From contig RFXY01000003.1 of assembly GCA_009921385.1 (NCBI GenBank), forward strand, positions 1-21,875: 21,875 nt of DNA, in the 5' to 3' direction. Source of the stretch: Pseudomonadota bacterium. Its GTDB lineage: Bacteria > Pseudomonadota > Alphaproteobacteria > Rickettsiales > UBA1997. The notes beneath the pieces were generated by a model. The model had not been told where the DNA came from. It searched no databases and saw only the letters and a list, made by a program, of their open reading frames with translations. A program made the translations under genes and the position numbers. Positions 1 through 8,164 of the stretch are shown piece after piece (the stretch's first letter is position 1; the number at the start of each line of letters is the position of its first letter).

Positions 1-140
1 CATTTTAACTTTTTAATTGATCTAAATTCTCCTTCTTGTAAAAAGAGAATTTCAGTGTTTTATTACAAATCACTTGCAAGCAACAATTATAATAACTAAA
101 ATATTGCTATCATATTATTTAAACACTATTTTGTAGTTTT
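1..140. other. Non-coding region upstream of lon
   Basis: No open reading frame with recognisable content is seen here. It holds an 8-bp inverted repeat (24-31 with 45-52, 13-nt loop) and a candidate sigma70-type promoter. The inverted repeat is not followed by a T-run on either strand, so it is a weak terminator candidate. The octamer ATCTAAAT at 20-27 recurs three times (once inverted) downstream of acpP. Confidence 0.5.
74..102 (+). promoter_or_regulatory. Candidate sigma70 promoter of lon
   Basis: TTGCAA at 74-79 and TAAAAT at 97-102 are separated by exactly 17 bp. This would start transcription near 109, about 30 nt ahead of the lon ATG. The same two hexamers with the same spacing precede dnaN (6783-6811), which raises confidence. 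In A+T-rich DNA such matches also arise by chance. Confidence 0.4.
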
Positions 141-2375
141 ATGTCAGAAAATTTTACACCAGAATCGCCAAAACTTATAGAGCAATTTTATACTTTGCCG
201 TTGCGAGATGTGGTGATGTTTCCGCAAATGGTAACCACTATTTTAGTGGGCAGAGAAAAATCTATTAATGCGGTTTATCATGCTCAAAAGCAAAAAAAAT
301 CAATTTTTGTGATTGCTCAAATCAATCCAGATACCGACGATTTCACCAACAAAAACCTATATCCGCACGGCACGATCTGCTCTATTATTGAAACCATCAA
401 AACTCCAGACGGCACTTTAAAAGTTATTTTAAAAGGGGTTCAAAAAGCAAAATTAATCAATGTTATTGAAAATGAAGAAAGTTTTCTTGCCGAAGCTTTG
501 CCAAACCACCAAGAAACCAGCCTCAAAATTGGCAAAAACAGCACCTTGGCTTTAATTAAAGGTTTGGTCGAAAGCTTTGCTCAATATTCACAATTTAACA
601 AAAAAGTAACGGCCGAAATATTAATTAGCATTGCCAAAACAAAATCTGCCGAAGAAGTTTGCTATGCCATCACCCCTTTTTTAAACTGCCCGTTGTCCGA
701 AAAACAAGTCATATTAAGCGAAGAAAATCTCGAAAAACAGCTCTATAAAGTTTTACAAATTCTTAAAACCGAAATAGAAATTGGCAAAACCGAAGAAAAA
801 ATCGCCAAAAAAATACAAGAAAAATTCACCAAACATCAAAAAGAAATCTATCTTTCTGAGCAAATCAAAAACATCAAAAAAGAATTAGGGCAAGACGACG
901 AAATTGAAATGTTAGAACTCAAAAATAAAATTAACAAACTGCCCAAAGAAGCCAAAAAAAAGTGCCTGCACGAATATGCTAAACTCGAAAAAATGAGTTC
1001 CTATTCTTCCGAATCAACAGTGGTGAGAAACTATCTCGATTTAGTGGTGTCGTTGCCTTGGCAAAAAATTTCAAAATTAACCAACGATCTTATCAAAGCC
1101 AAAGAAATTCTTGACAAACATCACTACGGTTTAGACAAAATCAAAGAAAGAATACTCGAATTTATTGCAGTGCAGTTAAAAACCAGTAACACTAAGGGAC
1201 CTATTTTATGCCTAGTTGGGGCACCTGGTGTGGGCAAAACTTCGTTGGCTAAATCTATCGCCGAAAGTGTCAATCGCAAATATGTAAAAATTTCTTTAGG
1301 CGGAGTAAAAGATGAGTCAGAAATTCGCGGGCATCGCAAAACCTATATTGGCTCAATGCCGGGGCGAATTATTCAATCAATGAAAAAAGCCGAAACCAAT
1401 AATCCGCTAATTTTGCTTGATGAAATCGATAAAATGTCGGGCGATTTTCGTGGCGACCCAGCTTCGGCAATGCTTGAAGTGCTCGATCCCGAGCAAAACA
1501 GCCATTTTTCTGATCACTATCTTGAGCTAGATTACGATTTATCAAAGGTAATGTTTGTGGCAACCGCCAACAGTTTGGCAGGCATTCCTATGGCACTTCG
1601 CGACAGAATGGAAATTATCAAACTTTCTGGCTACACCGAACTAGAAAAAATTCATATTGCCAAGCAACATCTTATTGCCAAACAAATCAAAGAAAACGGC
1701 TTAAATAATAAAGAGCTAACAATCGATGACGATGCCATTCTCACCATTATTCGCAACTACACTTTTGAAGCAGGGGTGCGAAATCTTAATCGAGAAATCG
1801 AAAAAATCGCCCGAAAAGTGGTGAAAATGTTGGTAACTAAACAAATTAAAAAAGCAGATGTCAAAGCCGAACAAATTGTCAATTATTTAGGGGTGCAAAA
1901 AAAAGATTACACCATCGCCCGAAAACAAGATGCGGTTGGTGTTATCACTGGTTTGGCCTACACCGAATATGGTGGCGATTTGCTAAACATCGAAGTTTTA
2001 CAATTTGAAGGAGCGGGCAAAATTCAAACCACTGGCCATTTAGGAGATGTTATGAAAGAATCTGCACTCATCGCTTTAAGTTATGCCCGATTTTTGGCTA
2101 GCGAACTAAACATAGATGCCAAAAAGTTTAATAAATACGATTTTCATGTGCATGTGCCAGAAGGGGCAACCCCCAAAGACGGTCCCTCGGCTGGTGTGGC
2201 TTTGTGTGTGGCCTTAGTTTCTACACTCACCAATAAAAAAATCAAAAAAGATATCGCCATGACAGGCGAAATTAATTATGTCAAAAAAAATCATTGCTCT
2301 AATTGGTTTGATGGGAGCTGGCAAAACAACTATCGGCCTGCATCTGTCACAAAATATTGGCTATTATTTTATTGA
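141..2375 (+). CDS. lon: ATP-dependent protease Lon, C-terminally truncated
   Basis: Lon is a cytoplasmic hexameric AAA+ serine protease that degrades misfolded and regulatory proteins. The N-terminal substrate domain (start LPLRDVVMFPQM), Walker A GAPGVGKT (residues 360-367), Walker B LILLDEID (about 423-430) and the protease serine in KDGPSAG (Ser683) are all present. Family similarity runs through MTGEI, ending at residue 711 (base 2273), and then stops. The last 33 residues are out-of-frame translation of the aroK start. About 75 expected C-terminal residues are missing, including the GGLKEK segment with the catalytic lysine (Lys722 in E. coli). The product should keep ATPase parts but lack the Ser-Lys dyad. 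The open frame overlaps aroK by 98 bp. A real deletion and an assembly mis-join are both possible. The start has no Shine-Dalgarno sequence. Confidence 0.93.
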   Translation: MSENFTPESPKLIEQFYTLPLRDVVMFPQMVTTILVGREKSINAVYHAQKQKKSIFVIAQINPDTDDFTNKNLYPHGTICSIIETIKTPDGTLKVILKGVQKAKLINVIENEESFLAEALPNHQETSLKIGKNSTLALIKGLVESFAQYSQFNKKVTAEILISIAKTKSAEEVCYAITPFLNCPLSEKQVILSEENLEKQLYKVLQILKTEIEIGKTEEKIAKKIQEKFTKHQKEIYLSEQIKNIKKELGQDDEIEMLELKNKINKLPKEAKKKCLHEYAKLEKMSSYSSESTVVRNYLDLVVSLPWQKISKLTNDLIKAKEILDKHHYGLDKIKERILEFIAVQLKTSNTKGPILCLVGAPGVGKTSLAKSIAESVNRKYVKISLGGVKDESEIRGHRKTYIGSMPGRIIQSMKKAETNNPLILLDEIDKMSGDFRGDPASAMLEVLDPEQNSHFSDHYLELDYDLSKVMFVATANSLAGIPMALRDRMEIIKLSGYTELEKIHIAKQHLIAKQIKENGLNNKELTIDDDAILTIIRNYTFEAGVRNLNREIEKIARKVVKMLVTKQIKKADVKAEQIVNYLGVQKKDYTIARKQDAVGVITGLAYTEYGGDLLNIEVLQFEGAGKIQTTGHLGDVMKESALIALSYARFLASELNIDAKKFNKYDFHVHVPEGATPKDGPSAGVALCVALVSTLTNKKIKKDIAMTGEINYVKKNHCSNWFDGSWQNNYRPASVTKYWLLFY

Positions 2376-2796
2376 TACCGATCAAGAAATTGAAGATCGT
2401 TGCAAAATGTCGGTTGCCGATATATTTAAAAAATATTCCGAAAACCATTTTCGACAACTAGAAAGCAGTGTTATCGACGAAATTTTAGCCAGAAACGAAA
2501 ATATCGTGCTTTCTTTGGGCGGAGGAGCTTTTATCAACGAAAAAAATCGCCTGCTCATTCAAGAAAATTGCCTCACGGTTTGGCTTTATGCTTCGCTTGA
2601 AGAAACCATAAAAAGAGTTGGCAACAAAAACAATCGCCCCTTGTTGCAAAATATTAACAAAAGAAAAACATTAGAAAATCTCATAGCCACTCGTTATCCT
2701 ATATATAAAAAAGCCAACATCGCCATCGACACCACCAGTGCCAGCATTAACGAGGTGGTGCAGTTAATTGTTAACAAAATCCAAAACTATGCATAA
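2278..2796 (+). CDS. aroK: Shikimate kinase
   Basis: Phosphorylates shikimate at the 3-hydroxyl with ATP, the fifth step of chorismate synthesis, in the cytosol. The 172-aa length is normal. Visible motifs are the P-loop GLMGAGKTT (residues 10-18), the shikimate/Mg-binding FIDTD (Asp33, Asp35), the Arg in HFRQLE (Arg59), the GGG loop LSLGGGAF (81-83) and the lid arginine in NRPLL (Arg120). The ATG lies only 4 bases after the last lon-like codon, so its 5' region is the apparent lon breakpoint. It is intact and overlaps aroB by 8 bp, the usual aroK-aroB pairing of proteobacteria. AroK and AroL are not distinguishable here; aroK is chosen by context. Confidence 0.95.
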   Translation: MSKKIIALIGLMGAGKTTIGLHLSQNIGYYFIDTDQEIEDRCKMSVADIFKKYSENHFRQLESSVIDEILARNENIVLSLGGGAFINEKNRLLIQENCLTVWLYASLEETIKRVGNKNNRPLLQNINKRKTLENLIATRYPIYKKANIAIDTTSASINEVVQLIVNKIQNYA

Positions 2797-3874
2797 TGTT
2801 ATTAAAGTTTCTTTACAAGACAGAAGTTATGAGGTTGCGGTAGGCAAGCAAGTTGTTTTACAGCTCAAAAATTTTCTTGCTTCCAACAATTTTAGCAAAA
2901 TTATTGTGATCACCGACGACATTGTTTATAATTTACATTATGCTAATTTAGCAAAAATTTTGCCTCAACACCAAGTTTTGCAAGTTGAAAACGGCGAAAA
3001 AGCCAAATCTTTTGCAGTTGCCTACGATTTATGCGAAAAAATTTTGGCAAATAATATCGACAGAAAATCGCTCATTATTGCTTTTGGTGGCGGAGTGGTT
3101 GGTGATTTGGCGGGCTTTGTGGCTTCTATTTTGCTTCGTGGCATTGCTTTTGTGCAAGTTCCCACCACTTTGCTTGCCATGGTTGATAGTTCGGTTGGCG
3201 GTAAGGTTGCTATTAATTCTAGGTTTGGCAAAAATCTTATTGGCAATTTTTATCAACCCAAGCTGGTGTTGTGCGATCTCGATTTTTTAGCAACTTTGCC
3301 AGAACGAGAATTTTTGGCAGGTTATGCCGAAGTGGTAAAATATGCTTTTATCAACGACAACGAGTTTTTTGACTATCTCGACAAGAATTTACCTTTAATT
3401 TTGGCAAAAGATAGCTCTGCATTGCAACACATCATCAGCAATTCTTGTGCAATCAAGGCAAATATTGTGGCAAAAGACGAATTCGAGCAAGGCGATAGAG
3501 CCTTGTTAAATTTTGGCCATAGTTTTGCTCATATTTTTGAAACCGAAACCAATTATTCTGGCATCATTTTACATGGCGAGGCTGTAGCTTTGGGCATGGC
3601 AATGGCTATGAAAATGTCGGTTCTTAGCAATATGCTTGATGAGGCAGAGGCAGAAAAAGGCTATAATCATTTAGCAAGAGCAGGTTTTAAATTACATTCT
3701 CAAGAGTTTAATTTTGCATGGGTGGCAAACAATTTAGAGCAACACATTTTTAAAGACAAAAAAAATTATCATCAGCAACTTACTTTTATTTTGTTGCAAA
3801 ATATTGGATTAGCGAAAATAATTAAAAATGTTGACTTTCAATTATTTAAACAAGTTTTACAACATTTCATCTGA
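2789..3874 (+). CDS. aroB: 3-dehydroquinate synthase
   Basis: Converts DAHP to 3-dehydroquinate using NAD+ and a divalent metal, the second shikimate-pathway step. Family signatures include FGGGVVGDLAGF (nucleotide binding), RGI.FVQVPTTLLAMVDSSVGGK (substrate loop), the metal-ligand Glu in LAGYAEVVKYA, LLNFGHSFAHIFE and the metal His in LHGEAVALGM. From ATG 2789 the protein is 361 aa, normal for the family. An in-frame TTG at 2768 would add seven residues inside aroK and is less likely. It overlaps aroK by 8 bp, and its TGA shares one base with the next ATG (3874), indicating co-transcription. No Shine-Dalgarno sequence is visible. Confidence 0.96.
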   Translation: MHNVIKVSLQDRSYEVAVGKQVVLQLKNFLASNNFSKIIVITDDIVYNLHYANLAKILPQHQVLQVENGEKAKSFAVAYDLCEKILANNIDRKSLIIAFGGGVVGDLAGFVASILLRGIAFVQVPTTLLAMVDSSVGGKVAINSRFGKNLIGNFYQPKLVLCDLDFLATLPEREFLAGYAEVVKYAFINDNEFFDYLDKNLPLILAKDSSALQHIISNSCAIKANIVAKDEFEQGDRALLNFGHSFAHIFETETNYSGIILHGEAVALGMAMAMKMSVLSNMLDEAEAEKGYNHLARAGFKLHSQEFNFAWVANNLEQHIFKDKKNYHQQLTFILLQNIGLAKIIKNVDFQLFKQVLQHFI

Positions 3875-6768
3875 TGTCAGTTAAAAAAATTTCGCAACAC
3901 ATTAAAAAGAAAATGCCTCTATTTTATAAGGTTACGATTTTTTTAAGCTTAATTGTTTTGACCATTTTATTTTATTTTGTGGTTTTGGTTTCAACTCAAC
4001 CCAGATCAATTCCGCTAATTACCCAAAAAATACAACAATATCTCGATAAAAATTTTGCAGAAAAAATCAAAATTAAAGAAACTTCTATTGGTTTTACCAG
4101 CTACGGAACTATCAAAATTTGGCTTTCTGGGTTGCAAATCTTGCAAGATTCATCTTCTCATTCGGTTTTTGGCAAAATTAACAGCAAAAAAAAAATTTTA
4201 CTGATTCCCAAGGCAGAAACCGAGCTTTCTTTGCTTGATTTGGCTTTGTTAAAAATTAATATTTCTAAAATCACTCTCAACAAACCAGAATTTATCATCA
4301 ACACCGAGCAATCTCAAAACGATGGCGGCAATCAATTTTTGGCTACTTTTTATCAATTATTTGCCAACAATTCACAGCCAATCAAGCAAATAGAAATCAT
4401 AGATGGCAACATTGTTGTGATGCACAATGATAATTTATATCATTTTCGGCGGTTAAACAGCAATTTGCAATTAAATTTTAAAAATAACCAAATCATCCTC
4501 GTCAATAAAAATAATCTTAGTCTGAATAGCAACAAATCTAGCTTTTATCTCGATAATTTATGTGCTATTGAAAGTGAAATAAGCATCAAATGCGAAAGCA
4601 AAATAAGAAATTTTAATGCTAATCATTTGCTAGAGTTTTTGCCTAATTTGCAGTTTGCCAAACAGCTTAACGGCCTGGTTTATGGCGGTGCTTCATTTGT
4701 TTATCAAAAAGATCAATCATTATTTTTAGAAGGTCAAATCAAAAGCGATTATTTTAGCTTTGCTTACCAAAATTTATTTCCAGAAACTTTAAATTTTCGC
4801 AATCTAAATGCTAAATTTGCAGTTAATTTACTAACTAAACGCATCGCTTTTCCTAGCTTAGAAGCAGAATTAATCAGCAAAATACCCAATAAAGAAGAAG
4901 ATAATAATCCCAAAATTACCGCAAAAATTAATGTTGATAAACAAAAAGATGATTCTTATCAATCAATTTTCGATTTAAATATTGCAGGGGTTTCTGTTGA
5001 TGAATTGTCTATTTTTTGGCCTTTAACCTTAAATCAAAATCAAGTGCGAGACTGGTTTTTGCAACATTTTTCGAGCGGAAAAATTAATGCCAAAACTAAT
5101 TTTACCCTTTCGCATCATTCTAACCAAACCAATCTACAAAACCTCGATGCTTGGGTTGATTTTAACAACACCAATCTTGATTATCATCATAATTTTCCGC
5201 CAGTTAACAATGCTTCTGGTTCAGCAATTTTTACTCAAAAAAATATGCTAATTAATATTGAAAAGGCCAATATTTTAGAAAGCAAAATCGACAAAGCAAA
5301 AGTGATTATTTCAGATTTTGCTGATCCGAAAAATGTTTTGCAAATATCTGGGCAAATCGCAGGAGATGCCTCTGATTTGCTTAAACCAATCAATAATAGC
5401 GAAGTTTTTCATAACACAGTGAAAAAATATTTAAACGGCAATGCTGTGAGTGAATTATTTTTAGAAATACCTTTGCGAAAAGAAAACTTCGATTTATCAG
5501 ATGTGGTTTTAAATGTTAACACCGTCGCTCATCAAGTAAAAAATCAATTTTTAGAAGGAGAGACAATTATTAAAGTAAGCAAGCCTTTACACAGCAAAAT
5601 TTTTGCTGTTAATGCCAATTTAGAAAAAACAAAGCTTTTTGTTAACAATCTTGCTTTAAATAAAAAAGTTGGTGAAAAAGCAGATTTAAATTTTGCCATT
5701 ACGGTTGAAAACGATATCAATATCAACAATATAGAGCTTAAAACAGCTTTTGGCAAGAAAAAACTTAACGGCAAAATGCAATTTATGCATCAACCTTTTT
5801 TTGTGAAAAACTTATATTTCAGCAATCAAAATTTTGCTAAACAAAACTATACTTTATCTTATCAACAAGAAACTCCTTTGGCACCGAAAATTATCAAACT
5901 CACTGGTAAATATTTTAATTTCAATGATTTTCTGCATAATAATGCCGAATTATTTAAAAATCCTCAACAGCACAAACAAAATGAAGTGAAGATTTCTGTT
6001 TCTTTACAGCAACTAGAATTGTTAAACAAAAAAAATCTTTATAATGTCGTTGGCAATGGCAATTGTCTTAATTTATATTGCGATTATCTCAATATTAAAG
6101 CAGAAAGCCCCAACAATAAAACGATTACCGTTAAAACCGAAAACAACCGAGCCCAAGAAAATCAAGTAAAAATCAAAATAGAAGATATTGCTTATCTAGC
6201 AGATGCTTTGATGGCTAGCAACCACCTAGCAGAAGGCGGGGTTTTGATTAATGTTAAACAAAGAAAAACCGCAGACGGCATCAATATATCTGGCAATCTT
6301 GTTAATATAGGCAATATTGGTGTTTTTGAGAATGAAAAAATTCAGCAATTAGCCAATGACGAATTAAAATCACAAATCAAAGAAAAGGTTTTTAAAAACA
6401 GCAAAACTAATTTCAATACTGTAAAAGTGGATTTTGATTTAAGAAAAAACATTCTCACCATCAATTCTTTTTTAGCCAATAATCTCGTCATCGGCATCAC
6501 TTCTAAAGGCACTGTTAACCTAGCAAATCAAGAAATTCAACTAAAAGGCTTGTTAATTCCTGGTTATGTGGTTAATAATTTGTTTGGCCTAGGTAAAGTG
6601 CCTATTTTGGGCGAAATATTTAAGGGGCTATTAATTGGCAACGATAGCGGGGGAATTTTTGGCATCAAATATCAATATCTCAAAAACAAAACCAATCCAC
6701 AAGGCAAATTAGAGGTTAATAAAATTTCTGCTTTTGTGCCAACTAGCATTCAAAATTTGTTTGAATAA
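3874..6768 (+). CDS. AsmA-like/DUF3971 envelope protein, possible lipid transporter
   Basis: A 964-aa protein with a basic N-terminus, one hydrophobic segment at residues 16-40, then a long beta-rich region low in motifs. The C-terminus carries ANQEIQLKG, IPGYVVNN, GLGKVPILGEIF and GGIFGIKY, followed by SAFVP near the end. I recognise this pattern from alphaproteobacterial DUF3971/AsmA-like (YhdP-type) proteins. YhdP-family members are inner-membrane-anchored periplasmic bridges implicated in phospholipid transport to the outer membrane; that role is inferred here. The protein is close to the family's usual length of about 1000 aa or a little more. The gene shares one base with aroB and probably ends that operon; dnaN has its own candidate promoter after it. 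Confidence 0.75.
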   Translation: MSVKKISQHIKKKMPLFYKVTIFLSLIVLTILFYFVVLVSTQPRSIPLITQKIQQYLDKNFAEKIKIKETSIGFTSYGTIKIWLSGLQILQDSSSHSVFGKINSKKKILLIPKAETELSLLDLALLKINISKITLNKPEFIINTEQSQNDGGNQFLATFYQLFANNSQPIKQIEIIDGNIVVMHNDNLYHFRRLNSNLQLNFKNNQIILVNKNNLSLNSNKSSFYLDNLCAIESEISIKCESKIRNFNANHLLEFLPNLQFAKQLNGLVYGGASFVYQKDQSLFLEGQIKSDYFSFAYQNLFPETLNFRNLNAKFAVNLLTKRIAFPSLEAELISKIPNKEEDNNPKITAKINVDKQKDDSYQSIFDLNIAGVSVDELSIFWPLTLNQNQVRDWFLQHFSSGKINAKTNFTLSHHSNQTNLQNLDAWVDFNNTNLDYHHNFPPVNNASGSAIFTQKNMLINIEKANILESKIDKAKVIISDFADPKNVLQISGQIAGDASDLLKPINNSEVFHNTVKKYLNGNAVSELFLEIPLRKENFDLSDVVLNVNTVAHQVKNQFLEGETIIKVSKPLHSKIFAVNANLEKTKLFVNNLALNKKVGEKADLNFAITVENDININNIELKTAFGKKKLNGKMQFMHQPFFVKNLYFSNQNFAKQNYTLSYQQETPLAPKIIKLTGKYFNFNDFLHNNAELFKNPQQHKQNEVKISVSLQQLELLNKKNLYNVVGNGNCLNLYCDYLNIKAESPNNKTITVKTENNRAQENQVKIKIEDIAYLADALMASNHLAEGGVLINVKQRKTADGINISGNLVNIGNIGVFENEKIQQLANDELKSQIKEKVFKNSKTNFNTVKVDFDLRKNILTINSFLANNLVIGITSKGTVNLANQEIQLKGLLIPGYVVNNLFGLGKVPILGEIFKGLLIGNDSGGIFGIKYQYLKNKTNPQGKLEVNKISAFVPTSIQNLFE

Positions 6769-6782
6769 TAGTAAAAAAAATG

Positions 6783-6811
6783 TTGCAATAGCAAATTTTG
6801 CTAGTTAAAAT
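6783..6811 (+). promoter_or_regulatory. Candidate sigma70 promoter of dnaN
   Basis: TTGCAA (6783-6788) and TAAAAT (6806-6811) are separated by 17 bp, identical in both hexamers and spacing to the candidate ahead of lon. The predicted start near 6818 leaves about 30 nt of leader before the dnaN ATG. The spacer contains a small palindrome, TAGCAAATTTTGCTA (6789-6803), which could be an operator or chance. Confidence 0.5.
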
Positions 6812-6847
6812 TATGGCAGTATTTTTTAAATCAAACCCTACAACTAT

Positions 6848-7948
6848 ATGCAATTTGAAGTATCAAAAACAATTTTGTTAAAAGCTTTATCTGATGTTAA
6901 CGGTGCTGTAGAAAAGAAAAACACCATTCCGGTTTTACAAAACATTAAAATAGAAGCCAAAAATAACCAGGTTTTCTTGTTTGCAACCGATATGGATATT
7001 CTCATCACCTCTCATTTTGAATGCCAAATATCTACCGAAGGCTCAACAACAGTGTTGGCGCAAACTTTTTTCGACATCATAAGAAAAATACCCGATGGCA
7101 TAATCAGCATCAACCTAGAAAACGAAAATCTTTTGCAAATTAAACTTGGTAAATCTCGTTATAAAGTATCTTGCATAGATCCTGCCGAATTCCCTGTCAT
7201 TTCTAGCGAAGAACTCACCGACGAAATCGAGCTAGATGCTCAAACTTTAGCCAAAATGATTAGCAAAACTCAATTTGCTATTTCTAACGACGAAACTCGC
7301 TACTACCTAAACGGTTTGTTTTTACATTCTTTGCAAGAAAACAACAACTACTACCTACACACAGTGGCAACCGACGGCCACAGAATGGCTTTATCTTCTC
7401 TATTTACTGGCATAGCCAAAGAATTTGGCATTATCGTGCCTAAAAAAACAGTGAGTGAAATCAAAAGAATCATCGAAAACACCAAAAAAGTTTCTTTGGC
7501 AGTGTCAAGAGTAAAAATCAAAATAGTTTGCGACAAAACTACCATCATTTCAAAACTAATAGATGGCGAATTTCCGCCTTACGACAAGGTTTTACCAAAA
7601 AATAATTTCAATATTGTCAACATTAAAAGAAAAGATTTATTTGATTGCCTCGATAGAATTTCTATTTTAGCTAACGACAAACATCGTTCGGTAAAAATTA
7701 AACTTTTTGAAAATAAATTTTGCCTACAAGTTGGCGACGATGTTAATCCGCTGGCATACGAAGAACTAGATGTTGTTTATAATGACAACAAAATCGAATC
7801 TGGCTTTAATTCTAAATATTTGCTCGACATTATCGCTCAAATCGAAAAAGAAGAAGTGGTAATCAAATTTAACGACGGCTTTTCACCAGCACTAATAGAA
7901 TCTTCTGATTCTAATTCTTTGTTTGTGATTATGCCTGTAAGAATTTAG
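6848..7948 (+). CDS. dnaN: DNA polymerase III beta sliding clamp
   Basis: Forms the ring-shaped dimer that tethers DNA polymerase III to DNA and recruits other replication and repair proteins. The 366-aa length is typical. The three-domain clamp pattern is clear: an N-terminal block with NTIPVLQNI, the central TDGHRMA, the inter-domain segment FPPYDKVLP, and a C-terminal end in LFVIMPVRI, the usual MPVR/MPMR ending that lines the peptide-binding cleft. It is not next to dnaA in this window, so this is not evidence of the replication origin. The start codon is preceded by CAACTAT with no Shine-Dalgarno sequence. Confidence 0.97.
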   Translation: MQFEVSKTILLKALSDVNGAVEKKNTIPVLQNIKIEAKNNQVFLFATDMDILITSHFECQISTEGSTTVLAQTFFDIIRKIPDGIISINLENENLLQIKLGKSRYKVSCIDPAEFPVISSEELTDEIELDAQTLAKMISKTQFAISNDETRYYLNGLFLHSLQENNNYYLHTVATDGHRMALSSLFTGIAKEFGIIVPKKTVSEIKRIIENTKKVSLAVSRVKIKIVCDKTTIISKLIDGEFPPYDKVLPKNNFNIVNIKRKDLFDCLDRISILANDKHRSVKIKLFENKFCLQVGDDVNPLAYEELDVVYNDNKIESGFNSKYLLDIIAQIEKEEVVIKFNDGFSPALIESSDSNSLFVIMPVRI

Positions 7949-7968
7949 CCTAAACATTTAATTTATTT

Positions 7969-8130
7969 ATGGCAATTATCAAAAATATTATCATTTGGTT
8001 AATATTTTTTTCTTTGTTAGCTACTATTTTTGTTCTTGCTTTATCTAGCGAATATGTGCCAATTAAAACCTTGGTTATTCCAGTAAAAATAAGCAACAAC
8101 ATCAATATTTGCAATATGAGACTATTGTAG
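7969..8130 (+). CDS. Small single-pass membrane protein, unknown function
   Basis: A 53-codon frame (ATG 7969, TAG 8128-8130) between dnaN and lpdA. Translation gives a short basic start (MAIIKN), a strongly hydrophobic stretch at about residues 7-26, then SSEYVPIKTLVIPVK and a short polar tail with one Cys. This is one predicted transmembrane helix or an uncleaved signal anchor. Its ATG context (ATTTATTTATG) matches that of the confirmed genes around it, and it fills most of an otherwise unexplained 216-bp gap, which favours a real gene. I do not recognise the family. It could still be a chance frame. Confidence 0.5.
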   Translation: MAIIKNIIIWLIFFSLLATIFVLALSSEYVPIKTLVIPVKISNNINICNMRLL

Positions 8131-8164
8131 GCTCACATCTTTAAAAAATTTATTTGTATAATTT

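Noticed and set aside
24..52. Inverted repeat upstream of lon as a terminator or CIRCE heat-shock operator
   Set aside because: The stem is only 8 bp with no following T-run, and the arms do not match the CIRCE sequence.
1369..1563. Antisense open frames inside lon, aroB, lpdA, the fused flavoprotein gene and ychF
   Set aside because: They are shadows of strongly conserved genes on the opposite strand or in another frame and show no family features of their own.
2768..2788. TTG start extending aroB by seven residues
   Set aside because: The ATG at 2789 gives the normal AroB N-terminus and a smaller overlap with aroK.
8157..8162. Perfect TATAAT just upstream of lpdA
   Set aside because: It ends two bases before the ATG, so transcription would begin inside the gene, and no -35 is found at the right spacing.
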